Source: Neisseriaceae bacterium (GTDB taxonomy: Bacteria > Pseudomonadota > Gammaproteobacteria > Burkholderiales > Neisseriaceae). Taken from it: a DNA stretch of 64,000 bases. The stretch covers positions 62,001 to 126,000 of the forward strand of contig JAGOQM010000003.1 of assembly GCA_017991555.1 (NCBI GenBank), in the 5' to 3' direction. Each line of letters opens with the position of its first letter. The first letter of the stretch is position 1. Below the pieces are notes generated by a model. The model did not search any database. It saw only the letters and a list, made by a program, of their open reading frames with translations, and was not told the origin of the DNA. Shown here in pieces: positions 8,592 to 17,069 of this stretch. The position numbers and the translations under genes are program-made.

Positions 8592-9062
8592 TCAGCCATG
8601 CGGGTCAAGCAAGCGAAAATCTTCAAACAAAATCATCATGTCTTCATGAAACGCATAGCCGACCTGCTGGCCTTCGGTGAGAAAATAAGCGCGGTGGTTC
8701 TGCTGCCAGGATGCCAGAGTGTCGTCCTCACCCTCGCGCTGACAGATTTCATAGGTCATGTCTTTAAATTTTAACAAGCTGACCTTCATGGTCTGAATCA
8801 CGCCCTGAGGCGTTCCCGCCCAATCGGTCACAATCGACAAATCCCCCACCTGCGGCCTGGCGTTGCCTGTCACCTGATAATAATCGAGGCTAGAGGCGGT
8901 GGCGGTTTTTTGGCCCCTTAGCACCAGTGCCAATAATTCATTCGCCATGGCCTCACCGTGACCAAAATAAAAACTTTCTAAATAGGTCGTTTCGGCCGCC
9001 CTAGCCGTCGACGCCAAAAAGGCTTGCCAATACTGCTTAATGTGTTCACTCATGTGCCTCAT
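8592..9062 (-). CDS. ASCH-domain protein
   Basis: The protein has 156 residues, or 153 if translation starts at the ATG at 9053. The core ALVLRGQKTATAS followed by PQVGDLSIVTDWAGTP is the ASCH beta-barrel signature, an RNA-binding PUA-like fold. The C-terminal FHEDMMILFEDFRLL fits the YqfB/DUF984 type. Related proteins hydrolyse N4-acetylcytidine or bind RNA; the exact activity here is not established. It is a single gene with no obvious operon partner. Neither candidate start has a strong ribosome site. Confidence 0.8.
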   Translation of the reverse strand: MRHMSEHIKQYWQAFLASTARAAETTYLESFYFGHGEAMANELLALVLRGQKTATASSLDYYQVTGNARPQVGDLSIVTDWAGTPQGVIQTMKVSLLKFKDMTYEICQREGEDDTLASWQQNHRAYFLTEGQQVGYAFHEDMMILFEDFRLLDPHG

Positions 9063-9257
9063 GCGCCTATCGTCATTATGGATTCATCCTTATAACACGA
9101 ATCAAACCGGCTGGTTTCTTCAATAGGCGCACCGCGGATAAAATGCCCCACAGCGCAAACCCCAATCACGCCGCAAAAGGTGCTAGACTGAATGCAAAAG
9201 CTTGCCATCCAAGCAGCAAGCACAAAGCCGACTAGCCCTAGCAAAGGAGACGCGTTC

Positions 9258-10211
9258 ATGGACATTTGGCAAACCCTCACCACCCAGCTTTTAGCGTTCA
9301 AGGCCAGCCTTGGCGACAGCGTAGACTGGAAGCAAATTTTCCTGATGGGCATGACCCCCCTCTTTCTACTCGCCTTTTTGAGCGAGTGGTGGATCATGCG
9401 CCAGCGCCAGCAGCTACAGCAGTTTCACCTCAAAGACATCATGGCCAACTTTGCCCTTGGCGGCAGCTACCAGCTGTTTGAACTCTTGGTGTACGGCATT
9501 TTTGTGGGGCCCGCCATCTTTTGGTTTTGGGAACATCGTTTTTTCACCCTGCCCATCAACCTGTGGACCATTGTGCCCATATTTATCGGGGTTGAATTCT
9601 GCTACTACTGGTTTCACCGCACCAGCCACCGCGTGCGCTGGTTTTGGAGCGCCCACGTGGTCCACCACAGCAGCGAACACATGAACATGAGCACCGCCAT
9701 GCGCCAATCCATGCTGTACCCCCTCACCGGCTGGTGGCTGTTTTTCATGCCGCTGGTGCTGTTAGGCGTTCACCCCGTGGCCGTCTTCTTACTGTATGCG
9801 GTCAACCTGGCCTTCCAATTCTTCATTCACACCGAAGCCGTGGGCAAGCTGCACCCGGTATTAGAATACCTGTTCGACACCCCCAGCAACCACCGTGCCC
9901 ACCATGGCCGCAACGCTGAATACATCGACAAAAACTACGGCGGCGTGCTCATTGTGTTTGACCGCTGGTTTGGCACCTACGTCGAAGAAGACGCCCAGGT
10001 CGACTACGGCATCGTGGGCCAGGTCCAAAGCCACAATCCGCTGGTGCTGAACCTGCATGAGTTCATCGACATGTGGCGCGACGTGTTTACCCCCGGCAGC
10101 CTCAAGCAGCGCCTCAAGCACCTATGGGCACCGCCAGAATACGAACGTGAAGCCACGGTGCCGGAGCCAGAGCCGATGAGCCAAGAGCCCATCGATCCAC
10201 TGGCCAAATAG
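9258..10211 (+). CDS. Sterol desaturase / fatty-acid hydroxylase superfamily membrane protein
   Basis: The 317-residue protein has several membrane segments and the three histidine clusters of the di-iron hydroxylase family: HRTSHR near residue 118, HVVHHSS near residue 132 and HRAHHG near residue 212. The start at 9258 has AGGAG about 9 bases upstream; the frame extends back to 9192 without one. The enzyme should hydroxylate or desaturate a lipid in the inner membrane. A second member of the family is encoded at 17070-18092. The substrate is not predictable. Confidence 0.85.
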   Translation: MDIWQTLTTQLLAFKASLGDSVDWKQIFLMGMTPLFLLAFLSEWWIMRQRQQLQQFHLKDIMANFALGGSYQLFELLVYGIFVGPAIFWFWEHRFFTLPINLWTIVPIFIGVEFCYYWFHRTSHRVRWFWSAHVVHHSSEHMNMSTAMRQSMLYPLTGWWLFFMPLVLLGVHPVAVFLLYAVNLAFQFFIHTEAVGKLHPVLEYLFDTPSNHRAHHGRNAEYIDKNYGGVLIVFDRWFGTYVEEDAQVDYGIVGQVQSHNPLVLNLHEFIDMWRDVFTPGSLKQRLKHLWAPPEYEREATVPEPEPMSQEPIDPLAK

Positions 10212-10233
10212 CCACACCCGTGCGCCCACAACA

Positions 10234-10269
10234 AAGCCGCCCACCTGAATCACAGGTGGGCGGCTTTTT
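10234..10269 (+). terminator. Terminator between convergent genes
   Basis: AAGCCGCCCACCTG pairs with CAGGTGGGCGGCTT (14 bp, 5-base loop), followed by a T run. It lies between the hydroxylase stop (10211) and the queH stop (10282) and may serve both. Confidence 0.88.
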
Positions 10270-10281
10270 AAATCAGCCAGC

Positions 10282-10965
10282 TTACGCCTTGGCGTCGGCC
10301 TCTTGCTCTTTGTCTTCGTCGCCATAATACAACACGCCCAGCTTAATCGGCGGACGGCCTTGGCTACGACGGTGGGCATTGGAATCGCGCAGCGAATACA
10401 CGCAGCCGCAGTATTCTTGCTGGTAAAAATGTTCACGCTTGCTGATTTCGATCATGCGGGCCGAGCCACCCTGCTTGCGCCAGTTGTATTCCCAGTACTG
10501 GATGCCGGGGTAATGCGCCGCCGCTTGCACGCCACAGCCATTGATCTGCTTCAGGTCTTTCCAGCGTGAAATGCCCAAAGAGCTGGTGATCACCGGAAAG
10601 CCATTTTCGTAGGCGTACAGCGCCGTGCGTTCAAAGCGCATGTCAAAACACATGGTGCAGCGAATGCCGCGCTCTGGTTCGTCTTCCATGCCTTTGGCGC
10701 GGTCAAACCAGTTGTCCATGTCGTAATCTGCATCAATAAACGGAATATTGTGCTTTTCGGCAAAGGCAATGTTTTCATCTTTACGCAACAAATATTCCTT
10801 TTCAGGATGAATGTTGGGATTGTAAAAGAAAATAGAAAAATCAATGCCAGAAGCCAACATGGCTTCCATGACCTCACCCGAACAGGGCGCGCAGCATGAG
10901 TGCAGCAGCACTTTTTTGTGGCCGTCAGGGGGGACTAAAGGGGTTCTTTTAAAATCTTCGCTCAT
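10282..10965 (-). CDS. queH: Epoxyqueuosine reductase QueH
   Basis: The 227-residue protein belongs to the DUF208/QueH family, which carries out the last step of queuosine synthesis in organisms using this non-orthologous alternative to QueG. Cysteine motifs for the Fe-S cluster and metal are present: HSCCAPCSG near residue 22, RCTMCFDMR near residue 102 and [12 protein letters not shown] near residue 185. The [11 protein letters not shown] segment is also conserved in the family. The start has no close rival. It is convergent with the hydroxylase gene and divergent from the lipoate genes. Confidence 0.9.
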   Translation of the reverse strand: MSEDFKRTPLVPPDGHKKVLLHSCCAPCSGEVMEAMLASGIDFSIFFYNPNIHPEKEYLLRKDENIAFAEKHNIPFIDADYDMDNWFDRAKGMEDEPERGIRCTMCFDMRFERTALYAYENGFPVITSSLGISRWKDLKQINGCGVQAAAHYPGIQYWEYNWRKQGGSARMIEISKREHFYQQEYCGCVYSLRDSNAHRRSQGRPPIKLGVLYYGDEDKEQEADAKA

Positions 10966-11081
10966 TCTTCACTCGTGCCGTTAGGACTAACCAACCATTA
11001 AATAGGGGTAAATTGTACCATGAGCGCAAGCCGATGGCACTCCTTCGCCACCACTATTGTGTTTTGCAGCATCGATTTATG

Positions 11082-11111
11082 TTGGTCAGCCACTGGTCAA
11101 AGTGCTAGAAT
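11082..11111 (+). promoter_or_regulatory. Probable promoter of the DUF493-lipB-lipA operon
   Basis: TTGGTC at 11082-11087 and TAGAAT at 11106-11111 are separated by 18 bp, 55 bp upstream of the first start codon. Confidence 0.45.
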
Positions 11112-11166
11112 CGACTCTCTATACCTTTATAATAACGCACCATCAGAAAAACAACGGGCTAATCAC

Positions 11167-11439
11167 ATGAGCACAGAAGAAAAAACCACCCTCCTTGAAT
11201 TTCCTTGCGCCTTTCCATTAAAAATCATGGGCGCAACCCACCCCGAATTTGCCGACACCGTGTTGGCCGTGGTGAAAGAACACGCACCCGAAGTGACCGA
11301 AGCACATCTGGTGCTGCGCGACAGCGCCAAAGGCAACTACACCAGCGCCACGATTACCGTGAACGCCACCAGCCAACAACAGCTGGACACCATTTACCTC
11401 GCCTTAACCAGCCATGAAATGGTGAAAGTGGTCCTATAA
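11167..11439 (+). CDS. DUF493 (YbeD-like) protein
   Basis: This 90-residue protein belongs to the YbeD/DUF493 family, small ferredoxin-like-fold proteins whose gene commonly precedes lipB. The segments LEFPCAFPLKIMG and LTSHEMVKVVL at the two ends are typical of the family. It has no catalytic residues and its function is unknown. A regulatory (ACT-like) role linked to lipoate metabolism has been proposed from fold and context. The lipB start follows the stop by 1 bp, so the genes are coupled. Confidence 0.88.
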   Translation: MSTEEKTTLLEFPCAFPLKIMGATHPEFADTVLAVVKEHAPEVTEAHLVLRDSAKGNYTSATITVNATSQQQLDTIYLALTSHEMVKVVL

Positions 11440-11440
11440 G

Positions 11441-12058
11441 ATGATCGTCAAAATGCTGGGCCTGGCCGATTACGCCACCACCTTTGAGGCCATGAAAACC
11501 TTTACCGATCAGCGCACTGCCGCCACCGCAGACGAGCTGTGGGTGGTCGAACACCCACAGGTCTTCACCCAAGGCATGGCCGGCAAGCCGGAACACATTT
11601 TGATTCCCTCGGACATTCCCGTGGTACAGGTAGACCGTGGCGGCCAGGTGACCTTTCATGGGCCCGGCCAAATCATCGTTTACACCCTGATCGATTTCAA
11701 ACGCCGCAAGGTGAGCGTGCGCGAGCTGGTGCACCAAATTGAAAACAGCATCATCGACACGCTGGCCGATTACAGCATCGACGCGCGCGGTGATGACAAA
11801 GCCCCTGGCGTCTACGTGGGGGCCAAAAAAATTGCCTCATTGGGTTTACGCATTAAAAACGGCGCGGTTTATCATGGTTTAAGCCTAAACTTAAACATGG
11901 ACCTCACCCCTTTTCATTACATTAATCCTTGCGGCTACAGCGGCTTGGAAATGGCGCAAATCGCAGACTATGTTGCGCCTTGCCCAATGTTTAATGAGGT
12001 TGCAGAGCGCTTAACTGCCCATCTTTGCCAATATTTAAATCAGAAAGCATCATCATGA
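11441..12058 (+). CDS. lipB: Octanoyl-ACP:protein N-octanoyltransferase
   Basis: The 205-residue protein transfers octanoate from acyl carrier protein to lipoyl domains. The family hallmark [12 protein letters not shown] is near residue 67. The catalytic lysine lies in KKIASLGL near residue 130, and the catalytic cysteine in NPCGYSG near residue 164. Its last codons overlap the lipA start by 4 bp (ATGA, 12055-12058), so LipB and LipA, consecutive steps of lipoate synthesis, are probably coupled in translation. Confidence 0.95.
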   Translation: MIVKMLGLADYATTFEAMKTFTDQRTAATADELWVVEHPQVFTQGMAGKPEHILIPSDIPVVQVDRGGQVTFHGPGQIIVYTLIDFKRRKVSVRELVHQIENSIIDTLADYSIDARGDDKAPGVYVGAKKIASLGLRIKNGAVYHGLSLNLNMDLTPFHYINPCGYSGLEMAQIADYVAPCPMFNEVAERLTAHLCQYLNQKASS

Positions 12059-13017
12059 GCACACAAAACGACAACAGCCAAGGCGTCAAACACAAAGGCG
12101 CAGCCAAAACGGCCCGCATTCCGATTAAAATCGTGCCTTTGCAAGAGAAACTAAAAAAACCAGAATGGATCCGCGCCAAGCTGCCTTCTGGTGGTCAGTT
12201 CCAAGAGATTAAACGCATTTTGCGCGACCAAAAGCTTCACACCGTGTGTGAAGAAGCCACCTGCCCCAACATCGGCGAATGTTTCAGCAAGGGCACCGCC
12301 ACGTTTATGATCATGGGCGACATTTGTACCCGCCGCTGTCCGTTTTGTGACGTGGGCCACGGCCGCCCCAATCCATTAGACCCAATGGAGCCAAAAAACC
12401 TAGCCGAAACCGTGGCCGCATTGAAATTGCGCTACGTGGTGATTACCTCGGTTGACCGCGACGACTTGCGTGATGGCGGTGCAGGCCACTTTGCCGACTG
12501 CATTAAAGAGATTCGCAAAACCAGCCCCAACACCCAGATCGAAATCTTGGTGCCCGACTTCCGTGGTCGCCTCGACGTGGCCTTAGACATTCTGACCGAA
12601 ACCCCTCCGGACGTGATGAACCATAACTTGGAAACCGCGCCGCGCTTGTACAAGCAGGCACGCCCAGGCTCGGACTATCAGCATTCACTCGATCTGTTGA
12701 AACGCTACAAAGCGATGAACCCAAGCGTGGCCACCAAGTCTGGCATCATGGTGGGTTTGGGTGAGAACGACGAAGAAGTTCGGACCGTGATGCGCGACAT
12801 GCGCGCCCACGACATCGAAATGATTACCGTCGGCCAATACCTACAGCCAACCGACAGCCATCTGCCCGTATTGCGCTACGTGACCCCGGCCATGTTCCAG
12901 CAATTTGAAGCCGAAGCCTACGACCTAGGCTTTAAACACGCCGCCATTGGCGCCATGGTTCGCTCTAGCTACCATGCCGACCATCAGGCCGAACTGGCAG
13001 GCGTGGTTGAAAAATAA
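12055..13017 (+). CDS. lipA: Lipoyl synthase (radical SAM)
   Basis: The 320-residue enzyme inserts sulfur at C6 and C8 of protein-bound octanoate. The auxiliary cluster cysteines lie in [12 protein letters not shown] near residue 67 and the radical-SAM motif in CTRRCPFCD near residue 93. The conserved RSSYHAD segment near the C-terminus supplies the serine ligand of the auxiliary cluster. The start at 12055 is set by the ATGA overlap with lipB; an upstream in-frame ATG at 12025 lies inside lipB. A terminator follows at 13033. Confidence 0.96.
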   Translation: MSTQNDNSQGVKHKGAAKTARIPIKIVPLQEKLKKPEWIRAKLPSGGQFQEIKRILRDQKLHTVCEEATCPNIGECFSKGTATFMIMGDICTRRCPFCDVGHGRPNPLDPMEPKNLAETVAALKLRYVVITSVDRDDLRDGGAGHFADCIKEIRKTSPNTQIEILVPDFRGRLDVALDILTETPPDVMNHNLETAPRLYKQARPGSDYQHSLDLLKRYKAMNPSVATKSGIMVGLGENDEEVRTVMRDMRAHDIEMITVGQYLQPTDSHLPVLRYVTPAMFQQFEAEAYDLGFKHAAIGAMVRSSYHADHQAELAGVVEK

Positions 13018-13032
13018 GCCCCGCTGAACCTT

Positions 13033-13071
13033 AAAGCCCATCGGTACCTTACAGTACAGATGGGCTTTTTA
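13033..13071 (+). terminator. Terminator after lipA
   Basis: AAAGCCCATC and GATGGGCTTTTT form a 10-bp stem with a 16-base loop, 16 bp beyond the lipA stop. Confidence 0.8.
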
Positions 13072-13156
13072 TTGACCCTGATGCCCCTGAAGCGATTGCC
13101 TTTAGGCCACAATCAGGGCATATTAATGTCTTTATTGCCTCGAATACCCTGCCCTT

Positions 13157-13723
13157 ATGAAACGACTGTTGCTGTTGCTGCCTTTGCTGCTCATTATTGC
13201 CGACCTCGGCTTTAGCCTAACCCTTACGGCCCAGGCTGGCTGGGAAGCGGCCAGCAGCGCCGGCTCAGGCCAAACCATTTTAGGCCTGCCAGACTGGTTT
13301 TTTGACTGGTTGCCCACGGCTGCCAATGCGCTGATGTTTGCCTTTATGCTGTGGGCCTTTGGCCACCTAATGGCCTTTAATCGCCACGTCAGCATTGGCA
13401 AACCCTACCGCATGGGCCCGCCTCAAGTCGTGGCTCTGGCCAGCATGGTGGTGCTCAGCGCCACCGCCGTTTGGGGCTGGTTATGGCAAATCATCCACTT
13501 GGTCACCGAACAGCGCCACAGCATTTCTTTCGACAGCCCCCGCTATTTACTGGTGGCCGTGTTATTACCCTATCCTGGCCTCTTGTGCCTGTATCGCTTA
13601 GGCGGCTGGTGGCGCCAGCGCAAAGGCATGCCCCCGGTCAACATCGACAACCGCGCCCAGGTTACCCAACACGGCAGCGTCGGTCTGCACACTGCCCCCA
13701 CGGAGCCGCGGGATGAGCGCTAA
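13157..13723 (+). CDS. Hypothetical integral membrane protein
   Basis: The 188-residue protein has an N-terminal hydrophobic helix (LLLLLPLLLIIADLGF) and three more likely membrane segments near residues 55-75, 93-118 and 128-148. The polar C-terminal tail of about 40 residues has no recognised motif. I do not recognise the family. Its 3' end overlaps the thioredoxin-like gene by 11 bp, so the two are co-translated. Their products may act together at the membrane, for example in thiol chemistry, but that is inferred from linkage alone. Confidence 0.7.
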   Translation: MKRLLLLLPLLLIIADLGFSLTLTAQAGWEAASSAGSGQTILGLPDWFFDWLPTAANALMFAFMLWAFGHLMAFNRHVSIGKPYRMGPPQVVALASMVVLSATAVWGWLWQIIHLVTEQRHSISFDSPRYLLVAVLLPYPGLLCLYRLGGWWRQRKGMPPVNIDNRAQVTQHGSVGLHTAPTEPRDER

Positions 13724-14078
13724 CGGCCACAACCCTTTCTTTACGCCCATCGGCAGCTTAGAAGACGCCCATGCGCTGATTCAGAGCGAACCCTATGTGT
13801 TTGTCTACATTGGCAGCCCCCACTGCGGCGTGTGTCACGCACTCAAGCCGCAGCTGGCCGCACGCCTGGCCGAACACCAGCAACAGGTCCACTTTATTGA
13901 ACTAGACGCCAGCGCACTACCCGAAGTGGCCAGCCAGTTTCACGCCCTCACGCTGCCGGTGTTGCTGCTGTTCATCCACGCTAAAGAACGGCTGCGCGCC
14001 GCACGCTTCGTCAACACCGCCGCCTTTAAAGACGACTTCGAACGCGCCATCAATGCCGACTGGTCGGCGTTTAACTGA
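13713..14078 (+). CDS. Thioredoxin-like protein with CGVC active site
   Basis: The 121-residue protein has a thioredoxin fold. VFVYIGSPHCGVCHALKP near residue 30 supplies a CxxC active site (CGVC). The cis-proline region is LTLPVLLLF near residue 80. There is no signal peptide, so it should be cytoplasmic unless held by the co-encoded membrane protein upstream. It probably acts as a thiol-disulfide oxidoreductase on an unknown target. The CGVC dipeptide differs from thioredoxin (CGPC). Confidence 0.82.
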   Translation: MSANGHNPFFTPIGSLEDAHALIQSEPYVFVYIGSPHCGVCHALKPQLAARLAEHQQQVHFIELDASALPEVASQFHALTLPVLLLFIHAKERLRAARFVNTAAFKDDFERAINADWSAFN

Positions 14079-14105
14079 ACCCAGCCAGCCAAGGCGAACC
14101 CACGC

Positions 14106-14561
14106 CTATTTGTGGGGCTCAATCACGTGCGCAATCCAACGCCGTACCACCGCCATCTCCGCGTCGCTAAATCCCACCAACAGGTCTGCCTCTAAGCCAT
14201 CCACGGTGACGTCACACTCTGCCAAGACGCTCTGCCCCAGCACCGTAATGCGCAACACCTGTACGCGCTTATACACCGGGTGTGCCTCCTTTTCGACCAA
14301 CCCTAAATCAGCCAACTTGGCCACAATGAGGCTAACGGTTTGTGGCGTCAATAGGGCCAAACGCGCCACATCGGCATTAGAGCAGTCCGGCCGTTGCGCA
14401 ATAATCTTCAAAATCGTGAACTGCGGCCCAGTAACGTCCATTGGCTGTAGCGCCGTTTCCATACGCGTGCGGTAGACATTGGCCGCCTGACGCAGCAAAT
14501 AGCCCAAAGGGCCACGACCAATGGAAAAGAATTCATCATTATTTATTGCATTTTTATTCAT
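14106..14561 (-). CDS. MarR-family transcriptional regulator
   Basis: The 151-residue protein is a winged-helix MarR regulator. The recognition region is NADVARLALLTPQTVSLIVAKL, about residues 62-83, with the wing at KEAHPVYKRVQVLRI. It is divergent from the nitrilase-fold gene, and a perfect inverted repeat lies just upstream of its own start (14577-14594). It probably represses itself and the divergent gene and is released by a small aromatic or amide-like ligand; the ligand is unknown. Confidence 0.88.
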   Translation of the reverse strand: MNKNAINNDEFFSIGRGPLGYLLRQAANVYRTRMETALQPMDVTGPQFTILKIIAQRPDCSNADVARLALLTPQTVSLIVAKLADLGLVEKEAHPVYKRVQVLRITVLGQSVLAECDVTVDGLEADLLVGFSDAEMAVVRRWIAHVIEPHK

Positions 14562-14576
14562 TTTGATCCACCATAA

Positions 14577-14602
14577 TTATCAGTACACTGATAACTTATC
14601 AG
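14577..14602. promoter_or_regulatory. MarR-type operator with extra half-site
   Basis: TTATCAGT (14577-14584) and ACTGATAA (14587-14594) form a perfect 8-bp inverted repeat around 2 bp, the usual geometry for a MarR dimer. A further TTATCAG half-site follows at 14596-14602. It lies 16 bp upstream of the marR-type start. Confidence 0.7.
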
Positions 14603-14775
14603 CGTACGAATTAATGATTGGCTATTCTGCCATTGATGGATCCGTTTAGCGACCCCTTTTTTCAGGCCCACGATGACGGCGCTACACCAAGCCCTTTCGG
14701 CATTGCGTGCAACCAAGCCAATCCACTGACTCTGCCCTTTTCGGGCACAGAGCCACCATCAACCTAAGGAGCATT

Positions 14776-15852
14776 ATGATGATTAAACCCTATGGCTTGG
14801 TCGGTTTGATTCCGACAACTTGGGGCATCCACAACCGAGCCGACATCATGCGCAACCTAGACCACATCGAAGAACTGGCTGAAGGCGCCATTTGGCTATC
14901 GTCTCTAGATTTACCCGTGCGCCTGCTGCTGTTACCCGAGGGCGCATTACAAGGCTTTACCGATGAGGCTTTAGACACCCCCGTTGCCGACTTTTTGGCC
15001 GATGGCGCCATCGACATCCCTGGCCCCGAAACCGATCGTTTGGCGAAATTAGCACAGAAACACCAAATCTACATCATGGCGCAGGCCAAAGTCAGAGAGC
15101 CAGACTGGCCTGGCATTATGTTTAACGTGGGCTTCATCATCGACCCTAAGGGCGAGATCATCCTCAAACACCATAAAATGTCGGCCCTATTGCCATGCGA
15201 ACGTTCGGCGTCACCACATGACCTCTACGACCAATGGATCGAACGCTATGGCAATCATCTTGACGCCTTCTGGCCCGTGGCCCACACCGACATCGGCAAC
15301 CTCGGCGTGATGATGGCGATGGAAGGCAACTTCCCAGAAAACGGCCGCGGCTTGGCCATGAATGGCGCCGAAGTGGTGTATCGCGCCTCAATGCCCACGC
15401 CCTTTACCCAAAATGACATTTTCGACATTTCCAACCGCGCCCGCGCCCTTGAAAATAATTTTTACGTGCTGGCGCCCAACCTTGGCCCAGTGTACCTACA
15501 GCCAGGCAGCAAGGCCCCTGTAGACTGCTCTGGTAGCCTGTCGTCCCTGATCGACTACAAAGGCCGCGTCATCGGCAAGCAGCATGACACCAATGGCTCT
15601 TCCTACGTCTATGGCGTGGTCGACATCGAAGCCCTTCGCCACCACCGCACCCATGCCGCCACCACCAACTGGCTCAAAGACGTCAGAAGCGAGTGCGCCA
15701 AGCTGATTTATGAACGGCCCATTTATCCTAAAAATCATTATTTAACCCATCCGCAAGGCTCGCACCAAACCTATAAAGATGAGATTTTGAGCCCACAGAT
15801 TCAATACATGATCGACCAAGGCATTTGGGAAAAAAGCGGTTACGATCAATAA
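14776..15852 (+). CDS. Nitrilase-superfamily protein lacking the catalytic cysteine
   Basis: The 358-residue protein has the nitrilase/amidase sandwich fold. Glu55 (LLPEGALQG) and Lys134 (LKHHKMSAL) match two members of the Glu-Lys-Cys triad. The third position is Ala181 within GVMMAMEGNFPE (codon GCG, 15316-15318), where active enzymes have Cys in a GVxICxxxxFPE-like motif. The rest of the region is intact, so this looks like a substitution and not a frameshift. The C-terminal extension is typical of larger aliphatic-amidase-like members. The start is 14776 or 14779, both served by AAGGAG. It may be a pseudoenzyme or use different chemistry. It is controlled by the divergent MarR gene. Confidence 0.8.
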   Translation: MMIKPYGLVGLIPTTWGIHNRADIMRNLDHIEELAEGAIWLSSLDLPVRLLLLPEGALQGFTDEALDTPVADFLADGAIDIPGPETDRLAKLAQKHQIYIMAQAKVREPDWPGIMFNVGFIIDPKGEIILKHHKMSALLPCERSASPHDLYDQWIERYGNHLDAFWPVAHTDIGNLGVMMAMEGNFPENGRGLAMNGAEVVYRASMPTPFTQNDIFDISNRARALENNFYVLAPNLGPVYLQPGSKAPVDCSGSLSSLIDYKGRVIGKQHDTNGSSYVYGVVDIEALRHHRTHAATTNWLKDVRSECAKLIYERPIYPKNHYLTHPQGSHQTYKDEILSPQIQYMIDQGIWEKSGYDQ

Positions 15853-15868
15853 TTAACCATCTTTCTGA

Positions 15869-15910
15869 CCTCACCCAACCCAAAATACTGGGGTTGCGTG
15901 AGGATTTTTA
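15869..15910 (+). terminator. Terminator after the nitrilase-fold gene
   Basis: CCTCACCCAACCC pairs with GGGGTTGCGTGAGG with one mismatch, followed by ATTTTT, 17 bp beyond the stop. The facing gene ends at 15924, so it may act in both directions. Confidence 0.75.
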
Positions 15911-15923
15911 TGCTGCTTAACGC

Positions 15924-16241
15924 CTACTCATCCCCCGCTCTGGGTTCGTGCTCAGAAATGGCCCGCACCGGCACGTAATGCACGCTGGCAATGTCACAGC
16001 CAAAAGCCTCGCGAAAACTCGCCACAAATGCAGGCTTGGCAAAAAACGTTTCGGCCTGCTCACGGCTGTCCCATAGGTACACGCTGGTGCCGGTATTGCT
16101 GGCTTCATCATAGCCAAAATACTTGCGCACCAAGCCCCGCACCCGCGCAAACTTAGGCACGACTGCCTGATACAAGGCTTCTAAATCCGCCACGCTTTGT
16201 CCCTTATTCGGGTGATAGGTCACGATGGTAAAATACTGCAT
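15924..16241 (-). CDS. Dimeric alpha/beta-barrel protein, YdhR/monooxygenase-like
   Basis: The 105-residue protein matches the short ferredoxin-like alpha/beta-barrel family that includes YdhR and antibiotic-biosynthesis monooxygenases. TIVTYHPNKG at the start and the SVYLWDSREQAETFF strand-helix unit near residue 53 are typical. Such proteins are usually cofactor-free and act on small aromatics or remain uncharacterised. It converges on the nitrilase-fold gene; a functional link is possible but unsupported by co-transcription. Confidence 0.7.
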   Translation of the reverse strand: MQYFTIVTYHPNKGQSVADLEALYQAVVPKFARVRGLVRKYFGYDEASNTGTSVYLWDSREQAETFFAKPAFVASFREAFGCDIASVHYVPVRAISEHEPRAGDE

Positions 16242-16586
16242 GATTGTTTCTCCTTTGTCGTTATTTTCTATTTAATGTCATTGGCTATTCTTCGAAGGCC
16301 ATCCACTGCCTTTTACAAGCCTTCGATTCAATTATAGACGCAAACATTTCATCACAACGACATTATCTGACAGTCAAGCAAAATATTCTTTTGCGGCGAG
16401 AACTTATCCACCAACCTAGCCTCTTAGCTTAACCAATGACGCACGACATTGATGTGGCTGAGGCCTAGGCCTCAGCCACATCAATGCGTCCCAAACACTG
16501 TAAAACTATTTTATTTCACCAATAAAATTATGTACTAACAAAACCAATATTTAAGACACCATCAACCTTATTTTAAGAAAGCCACC
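16242..16586. other. 345-bp intergenic region holding a long palindrome
   Basis: AT-rich spacer between the YdhR-like gene (minus strand) and the doxX gene (plus strand), so it must hold both promoters. Apart from the 40-bp palindrome at 16447-16486 I see no gene; the short frame at 16244-16432 has no ribosome site or recognisable product. Confidence 0.6.
16447..16486. repeat. Perfect 40-bp palindrome without loop
   Basis: The 20-base half CATTGATGTGGCTGAGGCCT is followed immediately by its exact reverse complement, with AGGCCTAGGCCT-like symmetry at the centre. No T run follows on either strand, so it is not a standard terminator. It could be a strong cruciform, a protein-binding site or a mobile-element remnant. 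Confidence 0.9.
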
Positions 16587-16982
16587 ATGAAACCGTCTTC
16601 TTCTCTAGCCGCCTATCAACCCCACGCCCTCGGCCTAATCCGCATCGTCTTAGGCTACACCATCATGCTGTACGGCCTGGCCAAAACCTTTGCCATTCCC
16701 TACACCGAACAGTTTGCCAACGTGCCCTTAAGCTCGATTTATGGCATTGCCGGTGTGGTTGAACTCGTTGGCGGCTTCATGCTGCTAGTCGGTTTTAAAA
16801 CCCGCGTGGCCGCTTTCATCCTGTCGGGCCAAATGGCGTTTGCCTACTTTATGGGCCACGCCAGCGCCAGCAGCCTGCTGTTCCCAGTAATGAACGGCGG
16901 CTCTTTGGCCGTGGTGCTGTGCTTTACCTTCCTCTACTTTGTGTTCGCTGGCTCAGGCAAATGGGCGCTAGACAATAAATAA
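16587..16982 (+). CDS. DoxX-family membrane protein
   Basis: The 131-residue protein has four hydrophobic helices. It carries DoxX-family features: an early LIRIVLGYTIMLYGLAK helix, GIAGVVELVGGFMLLVGFKTR in the middle and a QMAFAYFMGH helix. Family members are inner-membrane proteins linked variously to thiosulfate oxidation or oxidative-stress resistance; the role here is open. It is monocistronic, with a strong terminator 21 bp downstream. Confidence 0.85.
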   Translation: MKPSSSLAAYQPHALGLIRIVLGYTIMLYGLAKTFAIPYTEQFANVPLSSIYGIAGVVELVGGFMLLVGFKTRVAAFILSGQMAFAYFMGHASASSLLFPVMNGGSLAVVLCFTFLYFVFAGSGKWALDNK

Positions 16983-17003
16983 GGGCATCAAACGCCCAAA
17001 ATC

Positions 17004-17035
17004 AAAAACGCCGAGCAGTGTGCTCGGCGTTTTTT
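17004..17035. terminator. Bidirectional terminator
   Basis: AAAAACGCCGAGCA and TGCTCGGCGTTTTT form a 14-bp stem with a 3-base loop between the convergent doxX gene and the lipid-cluster operon. A- and T-runs on both sides allow termination in either direction. Confidence 0.9.
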
Positions 17036-17069
17036 GATCACCTAATGTGGGCGTTTCTAGGCACAATGC

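Noticed and set aside
16244..16432. 62-codon frame before doxX
   Set aside because: No ribosome site, AT-rich and ends just before the palindrome; no recognisable product.
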